Of a stretch of 64,000 nucleotides of DNA, positions 7,842-16,161 are shown piece by piece. The stretch's first letter is position 1, and each line of letters starts with the position of its first letter. The translations under genes were made by a program, and so were the position numbers. Origin of the DNA: Paraktedonobacter sp964250225 (GTDB taxonomy: Bacteria > Chloroflexota > Ktedonobacteria > Ktedonobacterales > Ktedonobacteraceae); contig CAXUEY010000008.1 of NCBI GenBank assembly GCA_964250225.1, positions 1 through 64,000 on the forward strand. The letters are read 5' to 3'. Under the pieces are notes generated by a model. That model did not search any database. It saw nothing but the letters and a program-made list of their open reading frames with translations, and had not been told where the DNA came from.

Positions 7842-9088
7842 ACAGAACGCGTGCGCGCCGGGTGGTCGTCACCGGCATGGGCGTCGTTGCCCCCAATGGT
7901 ATTGGCTGTGAGACGTTCTGGCAGGCCAGTTTGCGCGGCCAGAGTGCGCTCAAACCTCTGCAGCGTTTTCCCACCGACCATCTACCCATCCAGGTTGCTG
8001 GCGAACTGGCGGACTTTGAGGCCGAGGCGTATCTACCGCGTAAGTTTATCCAGCGCACTGATCGCGTGACGCAATTTACCTGTGTGGCCGTTGACGAGGC
8101 GCTGCGTGATGCTCAACTTGATCTCACACGTGAAGACCCCGCGCGTGTGGGGGCGGTGATCGCCAATACGATGGGCGGCGTTGATTTTGTTCTGGAGCAG
8201 ATCGAGGCACTCTACACGCGGGGACCACGTGCTATGAGCGTTTACACCGCCATTGCCTGGCTCCAGGTAGCCAACGTTGGCCAGATCTCTCTGCGCCATA
8301 ATGTGCAGGGCTACTGCAAAACGCCGGTCAACGATCTCGCTGGCGGCCTGGAGGCCATGCTGATGGCGACCCAGGCCATTCGTCGCGGCGCCGCGGATAT
8401 CCTAATCACCGGCGGCAGTGAAGCGCTACTGCACCCCTGTTTACTGCTGCTTTTTGGACAGGGCGACCTCTGCGCGTCCGGCGACGACCCCCGCGCCTAT
8501 CGACCCTTTGACCAGAGAGCTTGCGGATTGCTGCTGGCCGAGGGCGCGGGTATCTGTATTCTCGAAGAGTATGAACATGCACGCCAACGTCACGCTCCCA
8601 TCTACGGCGAGATTTTGGGTACGGGCACGACCAATGACGCCAACGGCTCGCACGCGCCCACGCCCGACGGGACGCACTATGCCCACGCGATGCGCCTGGC
8701 CCTGCGCGAAGCAGCGCTCCAGCCCGACGAGATCAACTATTTCAGCCTGGATGGACGCGCCCATCCCGCCGCCGATCTCGCCGAGGTTGCGGCTCTGCAC
8801 GAGATCTTCGGAACACACCTGCCAGCACTGCCCGTCAGCGTACCCCGCACAACACACGGGCATAGCTACGCCGCCGCAGGCTCACTGGACACGATCACCA
8901 CGCTGCTGGCCCTACGCGCGCAACAGATCCCGCCAACCCTCAACTGCGAGCAGCTCAATCCAGCCTACCCACTCAACCTTGTGCGCGAGCAAGCACAACC
9001 TTTCAATGGCTCAACCGCCCTGGTTGGCGCGCGCGGCGTCAGCGGGACCAATCTGGTGCTGGCTGTGCGCGGGGGAAATGATCTATGA
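7838..9088 (+). CDS. Ketosynthase-like chain-length-factor (KS-beta) protein
   Basis: A 416-residue protein with the same fold as its upstream neighbour (RRVVVTGMGVVAPNGIG at the start) but without the catalytic set. Aligned on the alpha subunit, the Cys position is Val164, the first His is Asp305 (FSLDGRAHP) and the Lys is Arg337; only His342 remains. In type II polyketide systems such inactive partners (KS-beta, chain length factor) dimerise with KS-alpha and set chain length; the usual KS-beta has Gln at the Cys position, which this one lacks. The role as partner of the upstream KS is inferred from adjacency and matched degeneration. AAGGAGG provides the ribosome site. Confidence 0.8.
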   Translation: MNRTRARRVVVTGMGVVAPNGIGCETFWQASLRGQSALKPLQRFPTDHLPIQVAGELADFEAEAYLPRKFIQRTDRVTQFTCVAVDEALRDAQLDLTREDPARVGAVIANTMGGVDFVLEQIEALYTRGPRAMSVYTAIAWLQVANVGQISLRHNVQGYCKTPVNDLAGGLEAMLMATQAIRRGAADILITGGSEALLHPCLLLLFGQGDLCASGDDPRAYRPFDQRACGLLLAEGAGICILEEYEHARQRHAPIYGEILGTGTTNDANGSHAPTPDGTHYAHAMRLALREAALQPDEINYFSLDGRAHPAADLAEVAALHEIFGTHLPALPVSVPRTTHGHSYAAAGSLDTITTLLALRAQQIPPTLNCEQLNPAYPLNLVREQAQPFNGSTALVGARGVSGTNLVLAVRGGNDL

Positions 9089-9101
9089 AAGCAACGATGC
9101 T

Positions 9102-9156
9102 CCTCGCCATTCTATATAGGGCTGGAAGCAAGCTCGCAGGCCCATATAGAGCGAGG
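9102..9156 (+). promoter_or_regulatory. Intra-operon hairpin before the monooxygenase
   Basis: The arm starting CCTCGC at 9102 pairs with the arm ending GCGAGG at 9156 (shared core CTATATAGGGC against GCCCATATAG), with a three-base bulge. It lies between the KS-beta stop and the next start and could tune expression of the downstream gene. Confidence 0.4.
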
Positions 9157-9170
9157 CGGGAGGCCAGGCT

Positions 9171-10706
9171 ATGAGCGCGGATATTCCCTATTTCTCTACC
9201 ATCATCGTGGGCGCGGGACCAAGCGGCCTGGCCCTGGGCAATTTGCTGGGGATGTACGGACTGGACGCACTGATTATCGAACGCAACACCGCTCTGAGCT
9301 CGCTCCCTAAAGCTATTTCCCTGGATGACGAGGGGCTGCGTGTCTGCCAGGCGATGGGGCTGGCCGAGGCCGTGCGCGCCGACCTGCTGCTCGATCTCGA
9401 AGCGCGCTATACGTCTGGACGTCGTTTGCTGGCCAGGGTTGCGCCCACCAGTCAGCGCCACGGTTATCCGCTGATCTCGACCTTTCATCAACCCACGTTC
9501 GAGGCGACGCTGCACGCTGGACTCGCGCGTTTCCCATCTATTTGTGTGCAATTTGGCCACACGCTCGAATCCTTTACTCAGAGCGAGGCAAGCGTGCTTG
9601 TCAGTGTACGCGGACCCACGGGCGAACTGCGCCAGTTTGAGTGTGCCTATCTACTAGGTTGCGACGGCGCGAAAAGCATGGTGCGCTCCCAGTTGCGCCT
9701 GCCTATGAGCGGCACGACTTACGCTCAGCCCTGGTTAGTCATCGACACCGTTGACGATCCCAACCCCTCAACCACGATCCACTTTTTCTGCGAGCCAGGC
9801 CGCCCGGCAGTGAGCGTACCAGCACCTGGAGGACGCAGGCGTTGGGAGTTTATGCTCTTGCCGGGTGAACAGGCGGCGGACTTGACCCAGCCAGAGCACA
9901 TGCGCAAACTGATCCAGCAGGCCGACGGTCCACCCCAGCCGCACATCGCCCGTTCCGCCGTCTACGTCTTCTCCGCAGCACTGGCCCGCAGTTTTCAGCA
10001 GGGACGCGTTTTCCTACTGGGCGATGCCGCGCACCTGATGCCACCCTTTGGCGGTCAGGGCCTCAACTGTGGTCTGCGCGACGCCCATAACCTCGCCTGG
10101 AAGCTCTGGCTCACCCTGCACAAGTTGGCCGGACCCGGCCTGCTTGCCAGTTACACCCAGGAGCGCCAGGCCCATACGCGCCAGATGATCCAGTTCTCAC
10201 GCTTCCTCGGCGGACTGATTATGCCAACACAGCGACCCGTAGCTCAGCTTCGCGACGCCATCTTCAGTCTGATTAACACCCTGCCGCCTGTGCGTACTTC
10301 TTTGAGCGAGGCGCGTATCAAACCCGCCCCCCGCTACAAGCAAGGATTTCTGCAGCCCACGCAGAACGCCGCCAACCGATCCCTGCCTGGACTGCTGCTA
10401 CCCCAGCCGGAAATCAGCACACCCGATGGCCAACGTATCCTGCTCGATGAACAACTTGGCCCAGGTTTCGCGCTGCTCTGCTCCGAAAATGCAGATATGC
10501 AACATCTGTCGAATATGGTCGAGATGCCTCTCTGGAAACATCTGAAAACACGTCCACTCGCCTTCGACAGCGAGATGCGTGGCACATTACCCACCAGCGC
10601 CAATCTCTGCCTGCTTGTACGCCCGGATCGCTATATCTATGGCGCCTTTCGCGCAGAGCAGCCCACACGCTTTGCGCGCGATTTTAAGCAGGTTTTGTGC
10701 AAATGA
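9171..10706 (+). CDS. FAD-dependent aromatic monooxygenase (MhpA/PheA-like)
   Basis: A 511-residue flavoprotein of the FAD_binding_3 hydroxylase group. The dinucleotide motif IIVGAGPSGLALGNLLG is at about 10-25, the middle DG motif is YLLGCDGAKSMVR, and the second FAD motif is GRVFLLGDAAHLMPPFGGQGLN near 280-300, followed by the usual RDAHNLAWKL helix. Relatives use NAD(P)H and O2 to hydroxylate phenolic rings. Last gene of the ketosynthase cluster, so oxidation of a polyketide-type product is the natural inference. The C-terminal third resembles the thioredoxin-like tail of such enzymes. Substrate unknown. Confidence 0.85.
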   Translation: MSADIPYFSTIIVGAGPSGLALGNLLGMYGLDALIIERNTALSSLPKAISLDDEGLRVCQAMGLAEAVRADLLLDLEARYTSGRRLLARVAPTSQRHGYPLISTFHQPTFEATLHAGLARFPSICVQFGHTLESFTQSEASVLVSVRGPTGELRQFECAYLLGCDGAKSMVRSQLRLPMSGTTYAQPWLVIDTVDDPNPSTTIHFFCEPGRPAVSVPAPGGRRRWEFMLLPGEQAADLTQPEHMRKLIQQADGPPQPHIARSAVYVFSAALARSFQQGRVFLLGDAAHLMPPFGGQGLNCGLRDAHNLAWKLWLTLHKLAGPGLLASYTQERQAHTRQMIQFSRFLGGLIMPTQRPVAQLRDAIFSLINTLPPVRTSLSEARIKPAPRYKQGFLQPTQNAANRSLPGLLLPQPEISTPDGQRILLDEQLGPGFALLCSENADMQHLSNMVEMPLWKHLKTRPLAFDSEMRGTLPTSANLCLLVRPDRYIYGAFRAEQPTRFARDFKQVLCK

Positions 10707-10934
10707 AGCAGGCAGAAGCGCGCAATTATGGGCGTCGAGTACAATAGAAAGAGAGGCAAGGAGAACAGATAGGCGGCTTTTGTCTCACAAACGAATAGAT
10801 GCATCTGAACGTTGTAGTGTCTTCAAAAGGTTCATGCGCGGTCCATATCGTTCGGCAGGGGAATAGCGCGCAGATAAAGAAGACCATACATCATAAAGCA
10901 TCGCCAGAGAGTTAAGTAGAAGGGATAGAGGGTC

Positions 10935-11855
10935 ATGGAGCAAGATAGGCAGAGGGAAAGAACAATTGAGCAGGAGGCAACCCAGCAAGTAGCTATCATC
11001 GTACCTCCCGCGCCAGAAAAAGAGATGCCCAGCACAACGTTCAACGGCGAGGCGGACGCGGAACTGGCAATTATTCTCCAGCAAATCGAGGCGTATTTCG
11101 ACCGACAGGCAGGGATACACAATCTGGAAACGTTGAGCTTTAGCCTGCGCCACCTGTTCAGCCGGGTGGATTTTCTCTACCGTCAGGCTCTGCCCGGCCT
11201 GGACAGGTCTGCCACCAGTTCGCAGGGAGATGGCGGAAAACAAACGCTGCTGAACCAACAGGTCTGGCTACAATTGCAGAGCATCAACCGTACTTTGGAC
11301 CGCATGGCGCCTCTGTGTCACCTGTTGAGCGACGTAATTGAATGTCTGCTTGATACACTTGATAACGAAGAGATCTGGCTGCGTCCTTTCCAGGAAGAAG
11401 CAACGCTCCTGCTCAAACAGGTCCACGCGCCCGGCAAGGACCAAGCGCCGCAGTGGACCAGCAGCCACGTCCGACTCGAACGTACAGGCAACTCAGACGA
11501 GATAGAACGCTGGGAACAGGCGGTCAACGCGCTGATGGATCAACTCTTGATCTGGCAGGACCAGCACCACAAACTTGTTCCGTTTCACCAGCGCTTTCCG
11601 TCGACCATTCTCGCTCAAAACAGCCTGAGTGAGCTGGACGCAGCCTTCGCCGTGCTCCTGGATAGCGCGGGCGCCATCTTTGGTGATATCCTGCCCAATT
11701 TCCGCCTGGTCGGACCAGAAGATCGCGAGGAGATCAGCGCGCTGCTTTTTGATCTGATGCAACAATCAGATCAGATGCTCACTCAATTTGAAAGCACCCT
11801 GGAGCCGCTCAGCAAGCTGATCCGGCACTTCTCTATCGTCACTGACAACGGCTAA
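10935..11855 (+). CDS. Hypothetical alpha-helical protein
   Basis: 306 residues, not recognised. It is rich in Leu, Gln and Glu, with no signal peptide or membrane segment. Long amphipathic helices are likely at about 45-90 and 95-160, and near the C-terminus (EISALLFDLMQQSDQMLTQFESTLEPLSKLIRHF). The beginning is polar and glutamine-rich. It could be a scaffold or a partner of the Ser/Thr kinase that follows 270 bases downstream, but nothing in the sequence proves that. The start at 10935 has an AGGGATAGAGGG ribosome site. Confidence 0.65.
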   Translation: MEQDRQRERTIEQEATQQVAIIVPPAPEKEMPSTTFNGEADAELAIILQQIEAYFDRQAGIHNLETLSFSLRHLFSRVDFLYRQALPGLDRSATSSQGDGGKQTLLNQQVWLQLQSINRTLDRMAPLCHLLSDVIECLLDTLDNEEIWLRPFQEEATLLLKQVHAPGKDQAPQWTSSHVRLERTGNSDEIERWEQAVNALMDQLLIWQDQHHKLVPFHQRFPSTILAQNSLSELDAAFAVLLDSAGAIFGDILPNFRLVGPEDREEISALLFDLMQQSDQMLTQFESTLEPLSKLIRHFSIVTDNG

Positions 11856-12016
11856 CTGTGATGAACCAGACGTGGGAGCCACCTCTCCATTCTGAACCAT
11901 CCCGCGTGTATTGTGTCCATCCCAACATTGTTCTAGCGCACAAACTGTTTGACAGGACTTGCGTTTCAGGATATGTGCGGGAAAAACGGCCAGTTTCAGG
12001 TTGGGAAGGATACATT

Positions 12017-12046
12017 GTGACAAAACACGAGGAAGAAACGTATATA
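12017..12046 (+). promoter_or_regulatory. Promoter of the first Ser/Thr kinase gene
   Basis: GTGACA (12017-12022), an 18-base spacer and TATATA (12041-12046), about 80 bases before the ATG at 12128. Upstream, 11856-12016 shows no convincing gene. Confidence 0.4.
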
Positions 12047-12127
12047 AGATCAATGAATTCTGATGAAGTAATCTTTTCATCCCTCTGTTTGTCCGTGGCT
12101 ATCTGGTTCCTGAAGGAGCGAACGAGT

Positions 12128-13621
12128 ATGAATCAGATGCTGAATAATCGTTATCGCGTGCTAAGCGTCGTTGGTCGGGGAGGAATGGGAGCCGTCTATA
12201 AGGCGCAAGATACCCAGTTGGGGAATCGACTGGTGGCTATCAAGCAGATGTCTCAACAGCAGATGACGCTTCAACAAATTAGCGCGGCGGCCAGGGCGTT
12301 TAAGCAAGAGGCAGATCTACTGGCCGGGCTGCGTCACCCAAATCTGCCCAGCATCCATGAACACTTTGAGATGGCTGGAGACTGGTATCTGGTGATGGAA
12401 TTTATTGAAGGCGAAACACTCGATGCGTATCTTCTGGCGCAAGGTGGCAAGCTGCCTATCAATGAGGTGTTGAATATTGCTATTCAACTCAGTACGGTCC
12501 TTGCGTATCTCCATTCTCGTCAGCCACCCATTATTTTCCGTGACCTCAAGCCGCTGAATATCATGCGCGAGCCAGGTGGCCATCTCTACCTGGTCGATTT
12601 TGGCATTGCACGTCACTTTAAAATCGGTCAGGCAAAGGATACAAACATCAGCGGCACCCCAGGCTATGCTCCGCCCGAACAATATGGCCGCGCGCAATCC
12701 ACACCACGCACTGATATTTATAGTCTCGGCGTACTCCTACACCAAATGCTCTCAGGCATCGATCCTCTACCTTTTCGCTTGAGTCCCTTGCATCTCCAGG
12801 GTCATCCTCAGGTTGCCGACCTCGAAGCGCTGATATTGGCGATGATTGAGCTAGACGAGCATAAAAGACCGGCTACGATGTATGTTGTGCAGCAAGAGTT
12901 GCAACGTATCGCCGCGCAAAAGAGCACGAGAGTGAGAAACGCTCAGCAGCCGGGCTTTGCTGAATCAACGGCCTTGCGCCTCCAGCTCCCTCCAACATTG
13001 GCGCAAGCGCCATCTCAGATGCAGCCCCCTTCTTTTAGCGCACCAACACAGCTCGCGCTAGTTGGGAACATCAACACGCCCAGATTCTCAGCTCGACGCG
13101 GGATTTCGCGACGCACTGTTTTCATTGGCCTGGCTGGTATCATTGCAGCAGGGGCTGCAGGCGGCCTCTGGTGGAAGTATCAGGCCGCTGCTCCTGCCTT
13201 TCCTGGCTTCACAATAGGCAGTGTCTGGGCTGGCCTGGCTAACCAGTATAACAATAGTACACACTATTCCATAATTATGAAACTGAATACGATTGATGGC
13301 GTCACCTTCTCGGGGACGATGACCTATCCAGATCTTGGGAATAGTGTTACCGCACTAGCAGGAACCATTGTGGATCAACTTGGGGATGCTACTGAACAGA
13401 GTAAATGGCAAGCAATTCCAGGGTTCAATGTGAACGAGAGGGGAACCAGGCTGAAATTTACTGAGAATAGCGTCATAACAGCCAGCCCGAACTACACTAT
13501 TATTCTTGGTGTGCAATATTATGCATTTGCCAACGTAAATGGGGCTATCAAAGGGATCTGGTTCGATTCGGTAACTTCTACAGACTCCAGAGGCGATTAT
13601 GAACTGTATAAGACGCAGTGA
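12128..13621 (+). CDS. Membrane-anchored Ser/Thr protein kinase
   Basis: 497 residues. A Hanks-type kinase domain fills about 1-270: glycine loop VGRGGMGAVYK, catalytic Lys in VAIKQM, catalytic loop IIFRDLKPLNIM, DFGIAR, and YAPPEQYG in the activation segment. The usual HRD histidine is Phe (FRD). A proline/alanine-rich linker leads to one membrane helix (TVFIGLAGIIAAGAAGGLWW, about 330-350). The roughly 150-residue beta-rich outer domain has no family I can name and may sense a wall or lipid signal. The start at 12128 has AAGGAG at 12113-12118; the open frame before it is not coding-like. Confidence 0.9.
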   Translation: MNQMLNNRYRVLSVVGRGGMGAVYKAQDTQLGNRLVAIKQMSQQQMTLQQISAAARAFKQEADLLAGLRHPNLPSIHEHFEMAGDWYLVMEFIEGETLDAYLLAQGGKLPINEVLNIAIQLSTVLAYLHSRQPPIIFRDLKPLNIMREPGGHLYLVDFGIARHFKIGQAKDTNISGTPGYAPPEQYGRAQSTPRTDIYSLGVLLHQMLSGIDPLPFRLSPLHLQGHPQVADLEALILAMIELDEHKRPATMYVVQQELQRIAAQKSTRVRNAQQPGFAESTALRLQLPPTLAQAPSQMQPPSFSAPTQLALVGNINTPRFSARRGISRRTVFIGLAGIIAAGAAGGLWWKYQAAAPAFPGFTIGSVWAGLANQYNNSTHYSIIMKLNTIDGVTFSGTMTYPDLGNSVTALAGTIVDQLGDATEQSKWQAIPGFNVNERGTRLKFTENSVITASPNYTIILGVQYYAFANVNGAIKGIWFDSVTSTDSRGDYELYKTQ

Positions 13622-13859
13622 TCCAGGCAGGCATGAACATTCCACTGGTTTTTGATATCAAAAGATGAATATATAGATACGCTTTTCCATATCACTCTAC
13701 GCCCTACAGTTACCTTATGGCGAGTGGTAGAGATCTTAACCCCGCTGTGAGCGTCTTAACAAAACCATAACCAGATCGAAATCTTTTCCTAACGGCAGAA
13801 GGGCTACACTCATCATCAATACCGACACATCTCGGTATGTTTTGAAAGGCAGGTGCCGG

Positions 13860-14720
13860 ATGGATAGCGAAATACCCACTATCACAAACAACAATACTTT
13901 ATCGCAGGAATATACGTATAGATTTATTGAGAAACGAGCGCAAGTCAGCGAGGCAGTTAGCCAGTTGAGCGCCACGGGCAGCGGACAGATCGGGCTGGTA
14001 ACTATTCACCTGACCTATAAAAGCGCTGAGAAAAACGCGCAGACCCGCGCGGTGCTAGCAGAACACACGCATGAGAGCAGTATCTATTTATTGCAGCATC
14101 TGCGCGCGCGAGTGCGTAAAACCGATTCTGTCTTTATCCAGCAGCACAGTATGTATTTTGTGTTGCCTGGAGCTACTATACAGGGTGCGCAGATCGTTGA
14201 AGAACGGCTGTGGGAGGCGCTGCTCTGGTGCGCGCACAATATGAGCGAGTTGCACATGCTGCGTCCACAGACTATGACGATTGGATATAGCGCCTTCCCA
14301 GAGCCACAAGCCAGCCCGGATGCCCTGCTCACAGCAGCCGATAAGATCAGCAAACGCCAGCGCGAGCAGAGCAAACGTGTGAGCTTGCGTGGCCGAGGAC
14401 GTTGCCTGGGCAAGATCGCGCCAGTAGAGCAGGAGACGCCAGAGGAGCTGCCGCAACTGGCAAAGAAGCTGGGCATTCCCTATCTCTCCTTGTTACCACA
14501 CCAGGTACCACCACGCCTGCAACAGGTCGTCGACGCCAGACTTGCGCACGAACTTCACTGCTACCCCGTCGGGCGCGCGCGCAACACCTTGACTGTGGCT
14601 ATGCGCGACCCCCAGGATCATCACGCGTTAGAGCGTTTACAACAGGCGACGGGCTTGCGTATCTTCCCCGTATTGGCGCATCCAGAGGCATTGGAAAACG
14701 CGCTCAAACACCTGGACTAA
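13860..14720 (+). CDS. Degenerate GGDEF domain fused to a GspE N-terminal domain
   Basis: 286 residues. The first 170 follow the GGDEF fold: RKTDSVFIQQHSMYFVLPGATIQGAQIVEERLW parallels the R-x-x-D...GGDEF...LP strand pair, but the GGDEF signature is replaced by QQHSM, and MTIGYSAFPEPQASPDALLTAAD parallels the last strand and helix. It is therefore unlikely to make c-di-GMP. Residues about 193-285 match the GspE_N/T2SSE_N domain (LAKKLGIPYLSL, YPVGRARNTLTVAMRDPQD, TGLRIFPVLAHPEALENAL), normally found at the head of secretion and pilus ATPases, but no ATPase follows. A regulatory adaptor role is inference. The start at 13860 lies beside GAAAGGCAGG. Confidence 0.72.
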   Translation: MDSEIPTITNNNTLSQEYTYRFIEKRAQVSEAVSQLSATGSGQIGLVTIHLTYKSAEKNAQTRAVLAEHTHESSIYLLQHLRARVRKTDSVFIQQHSMYFVLPGATIQGAQIVEERLWEALLWCAHNMSELHMLRPQTMTIGYSAFPEPQASPDALLTAADKISKRQREQSKRVSLRGRGRCLGKIAPVEQETPEELPQLAKKLGIPYLSLLPHQVPPRLQQVVDARLAHELHCYPVGRARNTLTVAMRDPQDHHALERLQQATGLRIFPVLAHPEALENALKHLD

Positions 14721-14924
14721 CGTCGAACGCCGCTGCGTTTCTCGCACGCACCCTGATCGACACAACGTGAAACAATGTGACACACAAGCGAAAAATCTCA
14801 CAACATTTTCGTTGCCAAAGAGCTAGCCAGGACAGTCCTCGACGCGGTATAGTTAAGTATATCAAATAGCATACACATCCGTTCGCATGAGTGGATGGTA
14901 CACTGCGCAGAAAGGACTTGTAGG

Positions 14925-16082
14925 ATGAGCAACCAAAAAGTACGCGTGGCAATTATTGGCGTGGGCAACTGCGCCAGTTCGCTGGTACAGGGCGTACAGT
15001 ACTACCGTGATGCCAAAGCTGAGGATTTTGTCCCCGGATTGATGCATACCAATCTCGGAGGGTATCACATTCGTGATATCGAGTTCACAGCAGGCTTTGA
15101 CATCAACGAGACAAAAGTCGGCAAGGATTTGAGCGAGGCTATTTTCGCCGCGCCCAATAATACGTACCGCTTCGCTGAGGTGCCACACCTCAACGCTCCC
15201 GTGTATCGGGGCATGACGCATGATGGCTTGGGCAAATATCTGTCGCAGGTGATTACCAAATCAGAACGGCAAACGGATGATCTGGTGAACATTCTGAAGG
15301 ATACCGGGACCGATGTTGTCATCAACTACCTGCCGGTGGGAGCTGAGAACGCGACCAAGTGGTACGTTGAGCAGATCTTGCAGGCAGGCGTTGGCTTTGT
15401 AAACTGCATCCCGGTTTTCATTGCGCGCGAACAATACTGGCAGGACCGCTTTAAAGAGGCGAAGCTGCCCATGATCGGCGACGATATTAAGAGCCAGGTG
15501 GGAGCGACGATTGTCCATCGCGTCCTGGCACGTCTCTTCCAGGAGCGCGGTGTGCGCCTGGAGCGGACGATGCAGCTCAACGTGGGCGGCAACACCGACT
15601 TCTACAATATGCTGGAACGCGAGCGTCTGGAATCGAAGAAGATCAGTAAAACGAACGCCGTGACCAGCCAGCTCGATTATGAGATTGGCGCCGAGAATGT
15701 CCACATTGGCCCCTCGGACTATGTAGAATGGCTCAGTGACCGCAAATGGGCCTATATTCGCCTGGAGGGTCGCACCTTTGGCGATGTGCCGCTGAACGTT
15801 GAGCTGAAGCTGGAGGTGTGGGACTCGCCAAACTCCGCCGGCGTGGTGATCGACGCGGTACGCCTGGTCAAGCTGGCCCTGGATCGCGGCATCAGCGGCT
15901 CCCTGGAAGGCCCCAGCTCCTACCTGATGAAGTCCCCGCCAGTACAGCACCACGACGATGTGGCCCGCGAACTGACCGAGGCCTTCATTCGCGATGAACA
16001 TCCGCAGGAAACCGCTACATCTGAGGCGGTCCCACCTGCTGATATCGCCAATGGACACAAAGTCGAGACACAGGCCGACTAA
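14925..16082 (+). CDS. ino1: Myo-inositol-1-phosphate synthase
   Basis: 385 residues. It makes myo-inositol 1(3)-phosphate from glucose 6-phosphate using bound NAD, the first step to phosphatidylinositol and other inositol compounds. Visible hallmarks are the Rossmann motif VAIIGVGNCASSLVQG at about 8-23, YLPVGAENATKWYVEQ, and the conserved core NVGGNTDFYNMLERERLESKKISKTNAVTSQL near 215-250, with KSPP toward the C-terminus. Length fits the actinobacterial/archaeal type rather than the longer eukaryotic one. The ATG at 14925 follows AAAGGA and TAGG. A long hairpin follows the stop, then a Ser/Thr kinase gene. Confidence 0.92.
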   Translation: MSNQKVRVAIIGVGNCASSLVQGVQYYRDAKAEDFVPGLMHTNLGGYHIRDIEFTAGFDINETKVGKDLSEAIFAAPNNTYRFAEVPHLNAPVYRGMTHDGLGKYLSQVITKSERQTDDLVNILKDTGTDVVINYLPVGAENATKWYVEQILQAGVGFVNCIPVFIAREQYWQDRFKEAKLPMIGDDIKSQVGATIVHRVLARLFQERGVRLERTMQLNVGGNTDFYNMLERERLESKKISKTNAVTSQLDYEIGAENVHIGPSDYVEWLSDRKWAYIRLEGRTFGDVPLNVELKLEVWDSPNSAGVVIDAVRLVKLALDRGISGSLEGPSSYLMKSPPVQHHDDVARELTEAFIRDEHPQETATSEAVPPADIANGHKVETQAD

Positions 16083-16085
16083 CGC

Positions 16086-16140
16086 TTTGAGTGGTGGATG
16101 TGTTCTCCGTTGAAAGTGGAGAATGCATCCACCACTCAAA
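16086..16140 (+). terminator. Long two-part hairpin after ino1
   Basis: A 15-bp outer stem (16086-16100 with 16126-16140, TTTGAGTGGTGGATG) and a 6-bp inner stem (TTCTCC with GGAGAA) are separated by a TG/TG internal loop and closed by a 9-base loop. It begins four bases after the stop and lacks a T-run, so 3'-end protection or weak termination are both possible. Confidence 0.6.
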
Positions 16141-16161
16141 AGAGTGAAAGATACCATTGTT

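Noticed and set aside
15261..16157. 298-codon minus-strand frame
   Set aside because: Antisense to ino1, with no ribosome site and no recognisable domain.
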